In this document: positions 42,304-52,990 of the stretch, piece after piece
Layout of the letters: each line of letters opens with the position of its first letter
Position numbering within the stretch: the first letter of the stretch is position 1
From: Periplaneta americana
Lineage: Eukaryota > Arthropoda > Insecta > Blattodea > Blattidae
Length of the DNA: 64,000 nt
Direction: 5' to 3'
Assembly (NCBI RefSeq): GCF_040183065.1
Contig: NC_091117.1
Coordinates: 109,050,001-109,114,000 of the forward strand
The notes under the pieces: generated by a model
What the model was told of the DNA's origin: nothing
The model's database searches: none
Seen by the model: the letters and a program-made list of their open reading frames with translations, nothing else
Translations under genes and position numbers: made by a program

Positions 42304-45300
42304 ATCAAAACTTTTTATTGCACTTATACACACGTACACAATGTAATTACAAAGTACCGGTACAAACAAACGCGAAACAGTACGTTTTACACTCATTCGA
42401 CTTCGCGCACACAGCCAGCCCAGGTAGGCTACCGGCTGCTTGGGGTATATGCATTTACTACAGCTCGACCAAGTTAAGTCTGCGAGCCGAGAGGGGAAGT
42501 TGGAGGCAGTTCTGTAGTGAAAGGAGGCGGTAACGAGAGGAGACCAGTACAGTCTCATATGACAGTAAAGTTTTCCTACTGCGCTTCAGTTCATAGAGCG
42601 GTAACAAATTAAGACGCTTTGAAATAGACTGTACTTCTACTTCTGCTTGACAGTGAGGTTTGGCGTTCTGATTGGCAAGCGTGGGCGTAGGAGAGAAAGT
42701 TGCATGAGGGGGGAGGCAGCGTAACTGTTGCCTTTATCTGAAGACAAGGACAAAAAATGAGTGCGCTCCGTAGTGTATTTTAAACGATGTGCACACGTTG
42801 AAATCTGAGCGTCAAGTGACCTATGTGGCAACTGTGTTTTGCCTCTACATTCCATCCCGATATCCCCACTCGCAGACTTGACTTGGACAAGCTGTAGTCT
42901 CGTGAGGCGTCCCTCATTGGTTAGAAGTGATGATGACGTGGGTTGTCATGGCAACTTCCATGCTAACCTGCATTCAGCACTGCTTGCGCTGCCACGCTGC
43001 TTCCAGCTCGGGACCGCAGTATGTGCATTGTATATGCCCCATCACGCGACTTACAATTAACAAAACGTATTTAGAAACGTTTGAGAACTTCATGATTAAA
43101 TAAACAGAAAGTTTAATCATGGATTTACGTAGATATCGTGATTCTTATAATCATCAGTGCTGCCCAAGCCGTGCTTGGGTTGCTTGGGTGGACTGCACGT
43201 CACTGATCAACACCCAATGAAAATTGGACACATATTTATATGAACATTTTTACTCAGGATATTCCATACTAACACTCCCGAATATTTATTGGAAGGAAAT
43301 CCTAGAGACCCTGTGAGGAGGTTATAAAGCATAGTTCTTCCATGTGAAAATGTAGCATCCTCCTCATTAACTGCGTAATATAATTTTTATTCATCCACTG
43401 TAGGATAGAGAGCGCGATGCAATTGCTTGTACACAACACGTTGGACGATGTATTTCGAAAATCCAGAAACTTTCTTAAATAGGCCTACTTTTTTTATTCG
43501 GTTTACGTGAATCAGGAATCATGGCCCATGTTGGCTATTCTAGCAACAGTTGTGCTGTGGATTCCGAGCGCCCTAAACACTGACACTATGGGATTCTTCA
43601 CTGCTGGATTCGAACATCTTCCATGCAACAATCGCATAATCAGGACCTAATATTTGTCCGTCTCTTGATATAGGACCATACCGAATCAGGTGTGAACACG
43701 ATGCCTCCCAAAAGTTTCCAAACTGCTAAAATGGCCGACAGTTTTGGTAACACCCATGCGCAATTTTCACTCCAACATACACACACATACTAGTGCAGCT
43801 ATAAGACGAGTTGCTGTCCGAGGGTTAAGGATGGTCCACAATAAACCGGGAACGGAAACGACAACGGAAGCGAGAATGGAAATATTGTTAAAATAAATTT
43901 AATGTATTTAAATGTGAGCATTCACAATTAACGAGAAGCTTGCCGGAGATCGGGAACGGAAACATGAAAATTAATTGTGAATGCTCACATTTAAATACAT
44001 TTTAACCAGGGGCGGCTTTCGAAGGGGGGCTGCAGAGCTGCAGCACCCCCAGACATTTGTGGTTCTTGTCTCATTTTATGTTGTGAAATACATTTATTAT
44101 ACAGTCTCTATTTAGCGGCTGGAATTAAAAAAAAATTCGCTCTCATTGACATGCACGCAATCGTTAATGAAGCCACTTCCTCCCCTGGAGCTGCCAATCT
44201 CGTCTCGAAAGCTTCGCGCGTTAGTTTTACTCCTCCCCCTGCTAGCCCCTTGCCGTGAATCCAGAGTTTCCAGGCGCTGCAAAATTTGCAGCAGTTTGTC
44301 AATAGCGCGCAGTTTTAAATACATTTTCTTTAACGTTGTGAGTATAACAAGTGCGACAATGTTCAATTCTATACAGTATTTACAGTCTATTCAGTTCAGT
44401 ACCTTAACAATTCAGGAGAAATGTGAAATTACTACGCGACTAAGGCGGGACCCGTTGTGGCAGAATGAGGGACTCCGTGCTCGCTGCGTATGTTTACTGC
44501 TGGAGTGTCGTCACATCCAATGCCTAGCGTTTCAATCTGGTCGCAATGCCGCATGTAGGCAGACGTGTGTTTCGTAGCCAAGCGCGGAGCGTTATTTATA
44601 ATACCATAAAGTTTTGTGATGAAGAAAAGACAACTGGTTTATTCTTATCTCTATCAAAGACAACAGAGTGTCAGGCAGCTATTGTGAAGATAAATAAGGA
44701 AACACTTAGTAGCAGTGGCGGCTCGTGGGTATTGAATTCAAGGGGGCTGCATACAAAAATAAACCATGCAACTAACCTTATTTAAAGATTACTGTAGTTA
44801 CATGTGTTTTGTCTTGTAGGTTGCAAACTTTTGAATCATCTTGTTATTAATATCCGATATGTCGTTTAACATAGTCTTTAGGCTACAATGGAAAGCATAG
44901 CTAATGCGGTTAGTCTCTCTTCTCTCATCGTATTTCTGAAATAGAATTTTACTCTCTTCAAACACGAAAAGCAATGTTCTGGTTCGGAAGTTGTCATTGG
45001 TAATGTGATAGCTATGCGTAGTAGTTACACAACTTCTGAAAATGAGGCCTGCAAGTTCTCAGACAGAAGAAACTGCAAGAGCTTGACTGCGTCACTGATA
45101 TTTCTGCATTCTTGTCTCTGATACGACACAGTGAGTTCCGTTTTTAGTTTGTCTTTATCGTACATTGGAAAAAGCTTCACACATACATTTAGGTCATTTT
45201 CAGCAAATTAGCTTTTGTAGCATTCAAATTTTTCTTGACACCGAAGAGAAGATAATATCAGATATCTATGAACTGGAATCGAGTGTTAGCTTGTGTGAAA

Positions 45301-45452
45301 ATGAGGTCACACACTTCCTTGGCTGCCGCAACCCTTGTCTGAATCCCTTCGATCTTACGACGCTTTTTAGGGTTTTCATTTTCACAGATCTCTCTGCTCA
45401 ACTGTGCACTGTTCCGTATTGTCTGTATGGCATTAACAAAGCTTGATATGCA

Positions 45453-45646
45453 GAGTCGACCTCGGTAGCATAGTCGGTAGCGGGTTCGATCCCGGACCAG
45501 GTCGATTGCATTTTAATGAGACAGGCTCATGTCAGTAGATTTACTACCATTTAAAAGAATCCTGCGGAACAAAATTCCGGCACACCGGCGACGCTGATAT
45601 AACCCTTGCAGTTGCGAGTGTCGTGAAATAAACCATAATTTAATTT
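45453..45646 (+). mobile_element. tRNA-derived SINE in element B, perfect 10-bp target duplication
   Basis: Starts GAGTCGACCTCGGTAGCATA and has box B GGTTCGATCCC. The body has GAGACAGGCTCATGTCAGTA and the end GTCGTGAAATAAACCATAAT. Flanked by ttgatatgca (45443-45452 and 45647-45656). The anticodon region looks shortened relative to the copy at 47971-48173. Confidence 0.85.
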
Positions 45647-45857
45647 TTGATATGCATATTTGAACCATAGAAATATCTAACTGGCGATGTTGTAGTTGGC
45701 TGTATAATATATCTACATGATACATCAATAAATGAAAAAAACTGAGCCAGAAATTGAATTCAGGATCTTTAAGAGTACGCACCAGGGCGCTTGCCTCATT
45801 TATTGTGATGTTGTTAGATGTTTCAGATTCCATTATGGATTGAAAACATTCTAGCAA
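45513..45857 (-). pseudogene. Part of the element B hAT transposase
   Basis: The frame MLECFQSIMESETSNNITIN, ALVRTLKDPEFNFWLSFFHL, LYSQLQHRQLDISMVQ is the region before the C-terminal part of a ZMYM1-like hAT transposase. It then runs into the SINE. Beyond the SINE (45440 leftwards) the C-terminal part continues in broken frames, parallel to element A's 48269-48720. Confidence 0.65.
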
Positions 45858-46143
45858 TGGCTCCTTCTTCTCATGAACAACATTTACTGTTATTATTTTA
45901 AAACTCCATCTTGTTGCCCCAGCTGATGGAATTATCTTTGAAACACATTAATCTAAAACAGACTGTGTGGAGATCGAGAGAAGAAAGCAGGGATACTGGA
46001 AAAATTAGCAAAAAATATGCGAGCTTTGTAGGCTATTTTGTTTAGCGGCTCTTTCCATTATGAGATTCAACTGATGGGCACTTAATTTCACATTTCTCCT
46101 GAGTTGTTAAGGTACTGAACTGAATAGACTGTAAAATATTGTA

Positions 46144-46222
46144 TACCTTATTTTATTTCAAGGAGTGCAGTTCGGTGGCTCCTTTGAACACCGAATTGCA
46201 CTCCTTGAAATAAAATAAGGTA
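46144..46222. mobile_element. 79-bp palindromic MITE in element B, TA target
   Basis: TACCTTATTTTATTTCAAGG and AGTGCAGTTCGGTG are mirrored on the right around CTCCTTTGAA. TA is on both sides (46142-46143, 46223-46224). Absent from the equivalent place in element A (44365-44375), so it inserted into B's lineage only. Confidence 0.8.
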
Positions 46223-47850
46223 TACAGAATTAAACATTGTTGCACTTGTTATACTCACAACATTAAAGAAAATGTATTTAAAACTGCGCGCTACTGACAA
46301 ACTGCTGCAAACTTTGCAGCGCCTGAGAAACTCTGGATTCATGGCGAGGGCCAGCAGGGGGAGGGGTAAAACTACGTGCAAAGCATCCGAGAAGAGACTG
46401 GCAGCTACAGGGGAGGAAGTGGCTTCATCAATCCGTCCTTGTCTCTCGTTTCGCTCTGACAGCACCAGGGCAGGAAGTGACTTCACTAACGATTGCGTGC
46501 ATGTCAATGAGAGCGAATTTTTTTAAAAAATTCGAGCCGCTAAATGAACCTGTATAATAAATGTATTTCACAACATAAAACGAGACAAGAGCCACAAATG
46601 TCTGGGGGTGCTGCAGCTCCGCAGCCCCCCTTCGAAAGCCGCCCCTGATTAGTAGTATTAGAAAGGAAAGTAAAGAATGTGAGGACAAGGATGTAGAAAT
46701 ATCTACACCAAACAAAGTTAGATGACCTCCTGCAAATAAGGTTGAATTAGACGACATGGACAAATGTATCATAAGAAGATAAGTTCATAAATATTATAGT
46801 CTCTACAAAGAGCTTCCAACATTAGGAAAGTTGCATACATTTTGTAAGAGAGAGATAGGTTTTAAAGGGTGCAAGGAAACTTTACGAAAATTCATACTAT
46901 CCATGGGGTTTGCATTTAAAAATGTAAAGATAAAAGGAACTATCTAGTAGAACGCTCTGATATAGTAGCCCGTTATTTACCTGGACGAAACATGGTTCCA
47001 TACTCATTACACTGTTCACAAATGTTGGCAAGACGTAAACGTGTCAGGAGTTTATACAAATAGCAGTGCAGGTCAACGACTCATAGTAGCGCATGCTGGT
47101 GGTAGTGATGATTTTATACAGGGTGCTTTCCTCATATATGATGTTCGGAGTCCGGCCACTTTAAAATGCTAAGGTAAGAAATGTATATCAAATGAAATAT
47201 TGTATAAAATACAGTACCTACTTTAGTTTACGTTACTTTCGATTCATGTTTCCTCCTTTACGAACACCGATGTTGTGTGTTTTCTGAATAGATTCCTATG
47301 TGTGTAAGCATATGATAAAATAAAACAAAACAACAAAGTTAACTATATATACGAACATATAACATATAAAGCGTGTTAATAATAATGAGACAAGAGCGCA
47401 GTTCAGCATGTGCTTCATTTTGCATCTGATGCGGACTTTACAGCACGGCCTGTGTTGTGAAGCGAATCGCAGCGCCAGCAAACAAAACGGTTCCCGCCTT
47501 GGTCGCATAGTAAGTGCCCATCAGTTGAATCTCGTAATGGAAAGAGCCGCTAAACAAAATAGCCTACAAAGCTCGCACATCTTTTGCTAATGTATCCAGT
47601 ATCTCTGCTTTCTTCTCTCGATCTCCACATAATCTGTATTAAATTAATGTGTTTCAAAGACAATTCCATCAGCTGGGGCAACAAGATGGAGTTTTAAATA
47701 AGAATAGTAAATGTTGTTCGTGAGAAGAAGGAGCCATTGCTAGAATGTTTTCAAAACATAATGGAATCTGAAACATCTAACAACATCACAATATATGAGG
47801 CAAGCGCCCAGATGCGTGCTCTTGAAGATCCTGAATTCAATTTCTGGCTC

Positions 47851-47852
<2 letters not shown>

Positions 47853-47882
<30 letters not shown>
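47853..47882. repeat. T-run
   Basis: 30 T residues; the sister element B has only about seven at the same place, so this expanded after the copies separated. Confidence 0.95.
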
Positions 47883-47970
47883 CATTTATTGATGTATCCT
47901 GTAGATATATTATACAACCAACTACAACATCGCCGGTTAGATATTTCTAAGCTTCAAATCTGCGTATAAA

Positions 47971-48173
47971 AATTAAATTATGGTTTATTTAACGACACTC
48001 GCAACTGCAGAGGTTATATCAGCGTCGCTGGTGTGGCGGAATTTTGTCCCGCAAGATTCTTTTAAATGTCAGTAAATCCACTTACATGAGCCTGTCTCAT
48101 TTAAACACACTTAAATGCCATCGACCTGGGCCGGGATCGAATCCGCAACCGACTATGCTACCGAGGTCGACTC
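47971..48173 (-). mobile_element. tRNA-derived SINE in element A (same insertion as in B)
   Basis: The minus strand reads GTCGACCTCGGTAGCATAGT, box B GGATTCGATCCC, then the same body and end as 45453-45646. Target repeats tgcatatcaa (48174-48183) and the decayed tgcgtataaa (47961-47970) match the duplication in B, so it predates the A/B split. Confidence 0.8.
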
Positions 48174-49945
48174 TGCATATCAAGCAGCGAGATCTGTGAA
48201 AATGAAAACCCTAAAAAGTGTCGTAAGGTCGAAGGGATTCAGACGAGGGTTGCGGCAGCCAAGGAAGTGTGTACCTCATTATCACACAAGCTAACACCCG
48301 GTTCCAGCTCATAGATCATCTGATATTATCTTCTCTTCGGTGTCAAGAAAAATTTGAATGCTACAAAAGTTCATTTCCTGAAAATGACCTAAATGTATGT
48401 GTGAAGCTTTTTCTAATGTTCGATAAAGACAAACTAAAAACGGAACTCACTGTGTTGTATCGGAGACAAGAATTCAGAAATATCAGTGGCGCAGCCATGC
48501 TCTTGCAGTTTCTTCTATCTGAGAACTTGCAGGCCTCATTTTCAGAAGTTGTGGAACTACTACGCATAAGCAACCAGAACGTTGCTTTTCGTGTTTGAAA
48601 AGAGTAAAATCCTATCTCACAAATACGATGAGAGGAGAGAGACTGACCGAATTTGCTAAGTTTTCCATTGTAAAGATTATGTTAAACGACATCATATTTT
48701 AATAAGATGATGATTCAAAAATTTGCAACCTACAAGACAAGGCGCATGGAACTAATCTTTAAATAAGGTAAGTTGTATGGTTTATTTTTGTATGCAGCCC
48801 CACTTAATTCAATACCCACGAGCCGCCACTAATTTTAACAATATTTCCGTTCTTGTTGTCGTTTCCGTTCCCGGTTTATTGTGAACCAGCCTTTAACGCC
48901 AACTGCAATGTCGCTTACGATACTGAATTAACTATGCATGCTAGCCGTAATAAGTATAAATAAAAAAGTAGGTCTGTTTATAAAATATGATGAATTTTCT
49001 AAATACAAATATCGTCCAACGTGTTGTGTAAAAGCAATTCCATCGCGGTATCTATCTACAGTGGATGAATAAAAATAATACGTAAGGATCCTACATTTCC
49101 CTATAGCAGATCTATGTTTATAACCTCCTCACAGGGTCTCTAAAGATTTCCTTCCAGTAAAATATTAGGGAGTGTTAGTATGAAATATTATGAGTAAAAT
49201 CTGTGTTTTTTGGGTAAAGGGAGATAAGTCATAAAAATTAGTTTTGAGATAAATGAAAATTAAAATTGGGATCCTTACTGCAAGTAATTTTATACAGAAA
49301 TAGAACACATCAAATTCTAGTATTCTTTTGATTTTTGCACATCCAATTGCATAATTTAACTTGTGTGTTCATCTGGAGAACAAAATTCCATCTGCACAAA
49401 AATGACAACCACCTTCACCCGAACACCACAGAAATGTTCATGTAAACATGTGTCCAATTTTCAATGGGTGTGCAGATACAGCTGTTTGAATTTTACGCAT
49501 AACAAGCCTTACAAATGGCAAGGAGAGACATATTTTATATTAATATTTCCATTAATATTATGTTTAATGCAGTTATAGAGTAAATGTGTTTACATGAGTA
49601 CCTAATACATATTAAAGAAATGTTCGTGATTCTTGTTATTAAGTTCATCGAGCAAAAGAAAAAAAAAATCAATATGTATTTTATGTCCAGAAGTGGGTCT
49701 AATATATATTATACAGGCGTATTTCATTCATATGGGATATTAAATTAATGAAAGTTCCAATATATACCAATTTTTCCAGTGGCTGATGAAAAAACCAATG
49801 AATAGCTACAAGTTTAAAGATTTAGACAACCATTACACTGAACAGTATCTGGGATGAGTGGAGGAAGGGGGGGGGGTTTGTTCTGCTTGAGTGGAGGTAC
49901 TGCTGCTCGAGTCTGTGCGAGGTGCGATGTCGCTTACGACAGCGA

Positions 49946-51507
49946 ATGAACTATAAGCCTAGATCATATATAAAACAGATCAGCCAAGCTTATATTAAAT
50001 TTGGACGCAACTAGAAAATAACGGATGCTATGCGTCGCTAGTGTCGAGAAATGAGCTTGCAATAACCAACACTAGATGGCACAGTACCTGAAAAGTACAT
50101 AGAGTAATACGACTGTGGGATGACTTTTTTACGTCATGTCACCTCCAAATTTCTTTCTCATTGTAATGTGAGGTTATGTTACTTTGATGTGGCGCTAAAT
50201 TGTAGCATGCAGAAGCTTGTTTTACCCAAATTCAAAAAACACACATAGATGACATTTTGGTACATGGCTGATATAATGTTGTTTGCGTTCAATATATAAT
50301 CTGTCATCATTTGATGTACGATATCTAATTGTTTTTAATTTTCAGTATAGAATACCTCACTAGCAACAATTATCACAAAATACTAAAAAGAGCAGATTTG
50401 TCTGCGTTTGTTGAATGCACATCATGATGCTCACGAAAAGGCACTAATTTATTTTGTGTGCACAAGATTACAATTTTTGAATATGAAGGAAAACCAGGTA
50501 TCCCTCTTCTGAAATTTATCCGATAGGGGAAGAATTACAACTCCCTCCCCCCAAACATGTTTCCTCTTTGCTAGGCCTACATGTTTTCATTTTACAGGTG
50601 TATTATATGATGCGATATGGAAGCAGATAAATAATAACTGTACGTTTCTCGTCCACATTAAATTCAACGTGTGCATAACGTAGGCCTGATATATTGCTTC
50701 ATGTAGGCTACACAGCTGGCAGTGTTCTTTTTACGAATAAGCGGTCGTACTAATCATTTTCTTTTCATCTGAACTATTGCTAGAATATGCGTTTGTGTTT
50801 TTATTTGCTCTGTATGTTGTTAAATAACTACTGAACATCGTCTTTGGTTAACAAATTGTTCTAGTATTCGTTTCATATCAGTCTTACGGTATTGAATTAT
50901 GTCCATAACGTGGGCGAGATATTATCAAGCTGGAAAATTCGCTCTGAATGCATTTTTTTACACAATTTTCTAATTTTCAGCAGATTTACGATACCCTGTG
51001 CGGTTTCTCTGCCAATGCAGAGTTAATTGCAATATACGGTAATTCTGTTATTTTCCTGACACTTTTATATCCGTTCTCATAAACGTACTGATTTAGAATC
51101 TTTACCCTACTGTAGGTATTTTGCTCTCTACAAATCATCGTTAGTCAAATGAAATAGTCTATAATAGTTGTTTGTAACGAATTAGTAGACAACCTCAATC
51201 CCTCCTGAACGCCTCCTTACGAATTTCTTTCTCACTTTAATCAAATTTCATTTATACTGGTCCTTAAATTATTTAAACTAGTGCTGAGGTAGTTACGGTG
51301 ATTTCTGAAGTGAAAATCGTTCAATTTATAAGAGTGAAATCAAAAATAATTTTTCTAGCCTTTCCTTGTCCTTAATTGGAATTTTGAGTAACTTTTCATA
51401 TTACGACAATATTTCTTCCTTCTTCTGCAGTTAACATAATCGCAGATGGACATTTCTAAATGAAGTTTGTTACACAGAAACCTTTGAGACAATATTGACA
51501 CTTGAAG

Positions 51508-51511
<4 letters not shown>
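49946..51511. other. Mostly unassigned AT-rich region
   Basis: Holds the 50335-50530 dispersed repeat; otherwise no gene or element recognised. Confidence 0.4.
50335..50530 (+). repeat. Copy of the repeat family found in the Harbinger intron
   Basis: GAATACCTCACTAGCAACAA, AAAAGAGCAGATTTGTCTGC, TTTATTTTGTGTGCACAAGA and TTCTGAAATTTATCCGATAG parallel 24462-24850 in the same order. Confidence 0.65.

Positions 51512-51568
<57 letters not shown>
51512..51568. repeat. (TA)n microsatellite
   Basis: About 28 TA repeats. Confidence 0.97.
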
Positions 51569-51569
<1 letters not shown>

Positions 51570-52539
51570 TTCATCTACAAGAGTTAAACTAGCGCTGAGG
51601 TTGTTTCCTTCATACTCAGCTTCTTCACCTTGCATACATGAGTCTGTAACAGGTTAGGTTTGGTCAGTGGTGTCATGGTAATGTTTTTCTTGGCCATGCA
51701 CCCCACCCCTTGTTTTTCCCTTGAAATATATTTTACTCTCCTCTCTCTATCTCTCCAATTGTCATTTAATATATATTTTTTTAATATTAAAGAAGTAAAA
51801 TTGTTTTGCTTTACAATTTAATTGTACAAGTTTGATTTAAAGAATACACCATGTAGCACCACCATTGATGCACACTTGTCTCGATGAATCTTGGAGTATA
51901 TATTTGCAGCACTTCTTGTTTTTCAACCATTATTTTATATAATTCTGGATTCCAGTGCTGAAGAGGTGGATAATTTTTGTTTATGAACATCAAACAAAAT
52001 ACCGGTAGGTACAGTAGGAACAGCAAGAGATGATCTAAGATCTGTATAGATCTCCACGTACAAAACTTAGGCACCCATATGCCGTATGGCTCCTTACAGA
52101 CAAAATTTTCATTTCCCCATACGATTAATTAAAAAAAATTGTAGGTTCCATACGATATATGGCCTCGTGTGGCCTCCATGACAGCACTGGGGTTAGTTAG
52201 TTTAGGCACTTTTACACCTTGCATCCTAGATCATATATACTATATGATCTAGGCTTGCATATACAATCAACTGCATTTCCACAAAAACATTCCTTATAAA
52301 TTGAACGGTTTTCACTTCAGAAATCACAGGAACCACTTCAGTGCTACCTTCACCCAGGTAAGTAGTTAGCAGTTAATCATTTCAAAGCTCTTGTTATATT
52401 ATGAAATAGCATCACACAATGCTGCCAAAATAAATGTTCCCAGTGTTAAAATTACAGAGTGTAAATTTCGCTTAGGACAGTTTTTTCTCTGGAAAATTAA
52501 AGGAAACAAACAGTATATCAAACCAGCAGCTGAGACACA

Positions 52540-52985
52540 AAGCACCTGAAATTCGAAAGTGGTTAAAAATTTTTATATTTAGTTCTTTCTTATTTACCAG
52601 CAACAGAAGTACCGGTATCAGATTTTTTGCAGAGCTAATATCAGAAGCCCCTCCTATTAGAGAATGTTTTGAATATTATTGTATTCTGGAAAACTACATT
52701 GGCACATCAACCTCCCCTCCCCCCGCCTGAATTCTGGGCTGAAGCACGAAAATTTAGAAATGTACAAACTACAGATGCGGCAGAATGTTACCACAATGGT
52801 CTTCAGCAAGAATTTTGTAAGACATATCCAAATATCTTCATGGTCATTATATGTATTAAAGTAAAACATATACTACATATGAAGTACCTACAAAAAATGA
52901 GAGAAATAGAAATGGGAAGCACAATAAAAAAAAAAGTGGAATGGACAAACACTAAGAAACTATTCATCTTGAATCAGTATGAACA
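52540..52985 (+). pseudogene. MULE-type transposase C-terminal fragment
   Basis: Frame-shifted pieces read LFLPATEVPVSDFLQS, ECFEYYCILENYIGTSTS and PPEFWAEARKFRNVQTTDAA, then ECYHNGLQQEFCKTYPNIFM. The pattern (FLP...V...F ... YL...Y......FPP..WAE......RT.N..E.FH..L...F...HPNIF) is that of the C-terminal region of MULE/FLYWCH-associated transposases in insects. No DDE residues here. Confidence 0.5.
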
Positions 52986-52990
52986 ATAGG

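Larger units (their letters stand above)
38612..43205 (-). mobile_element. hAT element (ZMYM1-like) inserted in the foldback
   Basis: Termini CAGTGACGTGC are inverted at both ends and subterminal CCCAAGCA motifs follow. Target duplication atccacac (38604-38611) and atcaacac (43206-43213), 7 of 8 identical. It encodes a broken ZMYM1/52 kDa-repressor-like transposase on the minus strand and contains two further nested elements (38835-41318, 39092-40461). Confidence 0.8.
44713..46647 (-). mobile_element. hAT element B, inverted sister of element A
   Basis: Left end CAGTGGCGGCTCGTGGGTAT, right end complement CAGGGGCGGCTTTCGAAGG: the same two termini as A but swapped, so B lies in the opposite orientation. 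Target duplication cttagtag (44705-44712) and attagtag (46648-46655). It shares with A a SINE at the same internal position but lacks the element C insertion. Confidence 0.88.
44546..47165 (+). pseudogene. LDETW-type transposase of element C, interrupted by element B
   Basis: The first part, 44546-44712 (RSQARSVIYNTIKFCDEEKT, CQAAIVKINKETLSS), is an N-terminal helix-turn-helix-like region. The frame resumes after element B at 46648 (SSIRKESKECEDKDV, KLHTFCKREIGFKGCKETLR) and reaches the first catalytic Asp in VIYLDETWFHTHYTVHKCW, then SAGQRLIVAHAGGSDDF. Five or more stops are present and nothing past AFLIYDVRS remains, so the second and third catalytic residues are lost. The LDETW...CW pattern is that of an insect DDE family related to Tc1/mariner. 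Confidence 0.7.
44432..47510 (+). mobile_element. IS630/Tc1/mariner-like element C, TA target
   Basis: Inverted repeats CTACGCGACTAAGGCGGGA and, complemented from the right, CTATGCGACCAAGGCGGGA. TA lies at 44430-44431 and 47511-47512. The uninterrupted target survives in the sister element B (GAAATTAAGTGCCC, complemented, near 46083). The plus strand has a degraded transposase, and hAT element B inserted within that gene. Confidence 0.85.
47690..48720 (+). pseudogene. C-terminal half of the element A hAT transposase
   Basis: Pieces: KKEPLLECFQ-like start, MESETSNNITIYEASAQM, DPEFNFWLSFF, then a 30-T run and the SINE. After that, 48269-48598 reads DKLKTELTVLYRRQEFRNIS, AAMLLQFLLSENLQASFSEV, VELLRI, then degraded KRVKSYLRNTMREERL-like sequence. 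It fits the ZMYM1-type hAT C-terminus, including the dimerisation region. Confidence 0.65.
44007..48831 (+). mobile_element. hAT element A, with 8-bp target duplication attttaac
   Basis: Left terminus CAGGGGCGGCTTTCGAAGG; right terminus, complemented, AGTGGCGGCTCGTGGGTA. Flanks are the identical attttaac (43999-44006 and 48832-48839). Element A proper comprises 44007-44431 and 47513-48831; the rest is element C with element B inside it. It encodes the 3' part of a ZMYM-type hAT transposase on the plus strand and carries a SINE. Confidence 0.85.
43829..48892. mobile_element. Palindromic TTAA-target MITE interrupted by nested elements
   Basis: The left end reads GGATGGTCCACAATAAACCG and the right end, complemented, GGCTGGTTCACAATAAACCG, next to TTAA on both sides (43825-43828 and 48893-48896). 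The TTAA duplication suggests a piggyBac-like source. Without the hAT inside (44007-48831) it is about 230 bp and almost a perfect palindrome, including GTGAGCATTCACAATTAA with its complement at 43915-43990. Confidence 0.8.
38155..49945. mobile_element. Large foldback element carrying nested insertions
   Basis: Left-arm pieces (38155-38611 and 43206-43500) match the right arm (48958-49945) in reverse complement at roughly 80-85% by eye: GACTCGAGCA.CAGTA.CTCC, AACTTGTAGCT.ATTCATTG, CTCCTTGCCATT.GTAAGGCT, GAAAATTGGACACAT and GGTCTCTA..GATTTCCTTCC. Without the inner elements the foldback would be about 2.1 kb, with a non-matching centre (43501-43828 plus 48897-48957). No transposase of its own. 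Outer ends lie near TGTCGTAAGCGACAT; a target duplication was not found. Confidence 0.75.

Noticed and set aside
45165..45446. 93-aa plus-strand frame
   Set aside because: Antisense of the element B hAT transposase C-terminus, which reads correctly in element A on the opposite strand.
46148..46772. 119-aa and 114-aa minus-strand frames in element B's right end
   Set aside because: They span the MITE, the terminal region of the hAT and the start of element C; no transposase motif in either.
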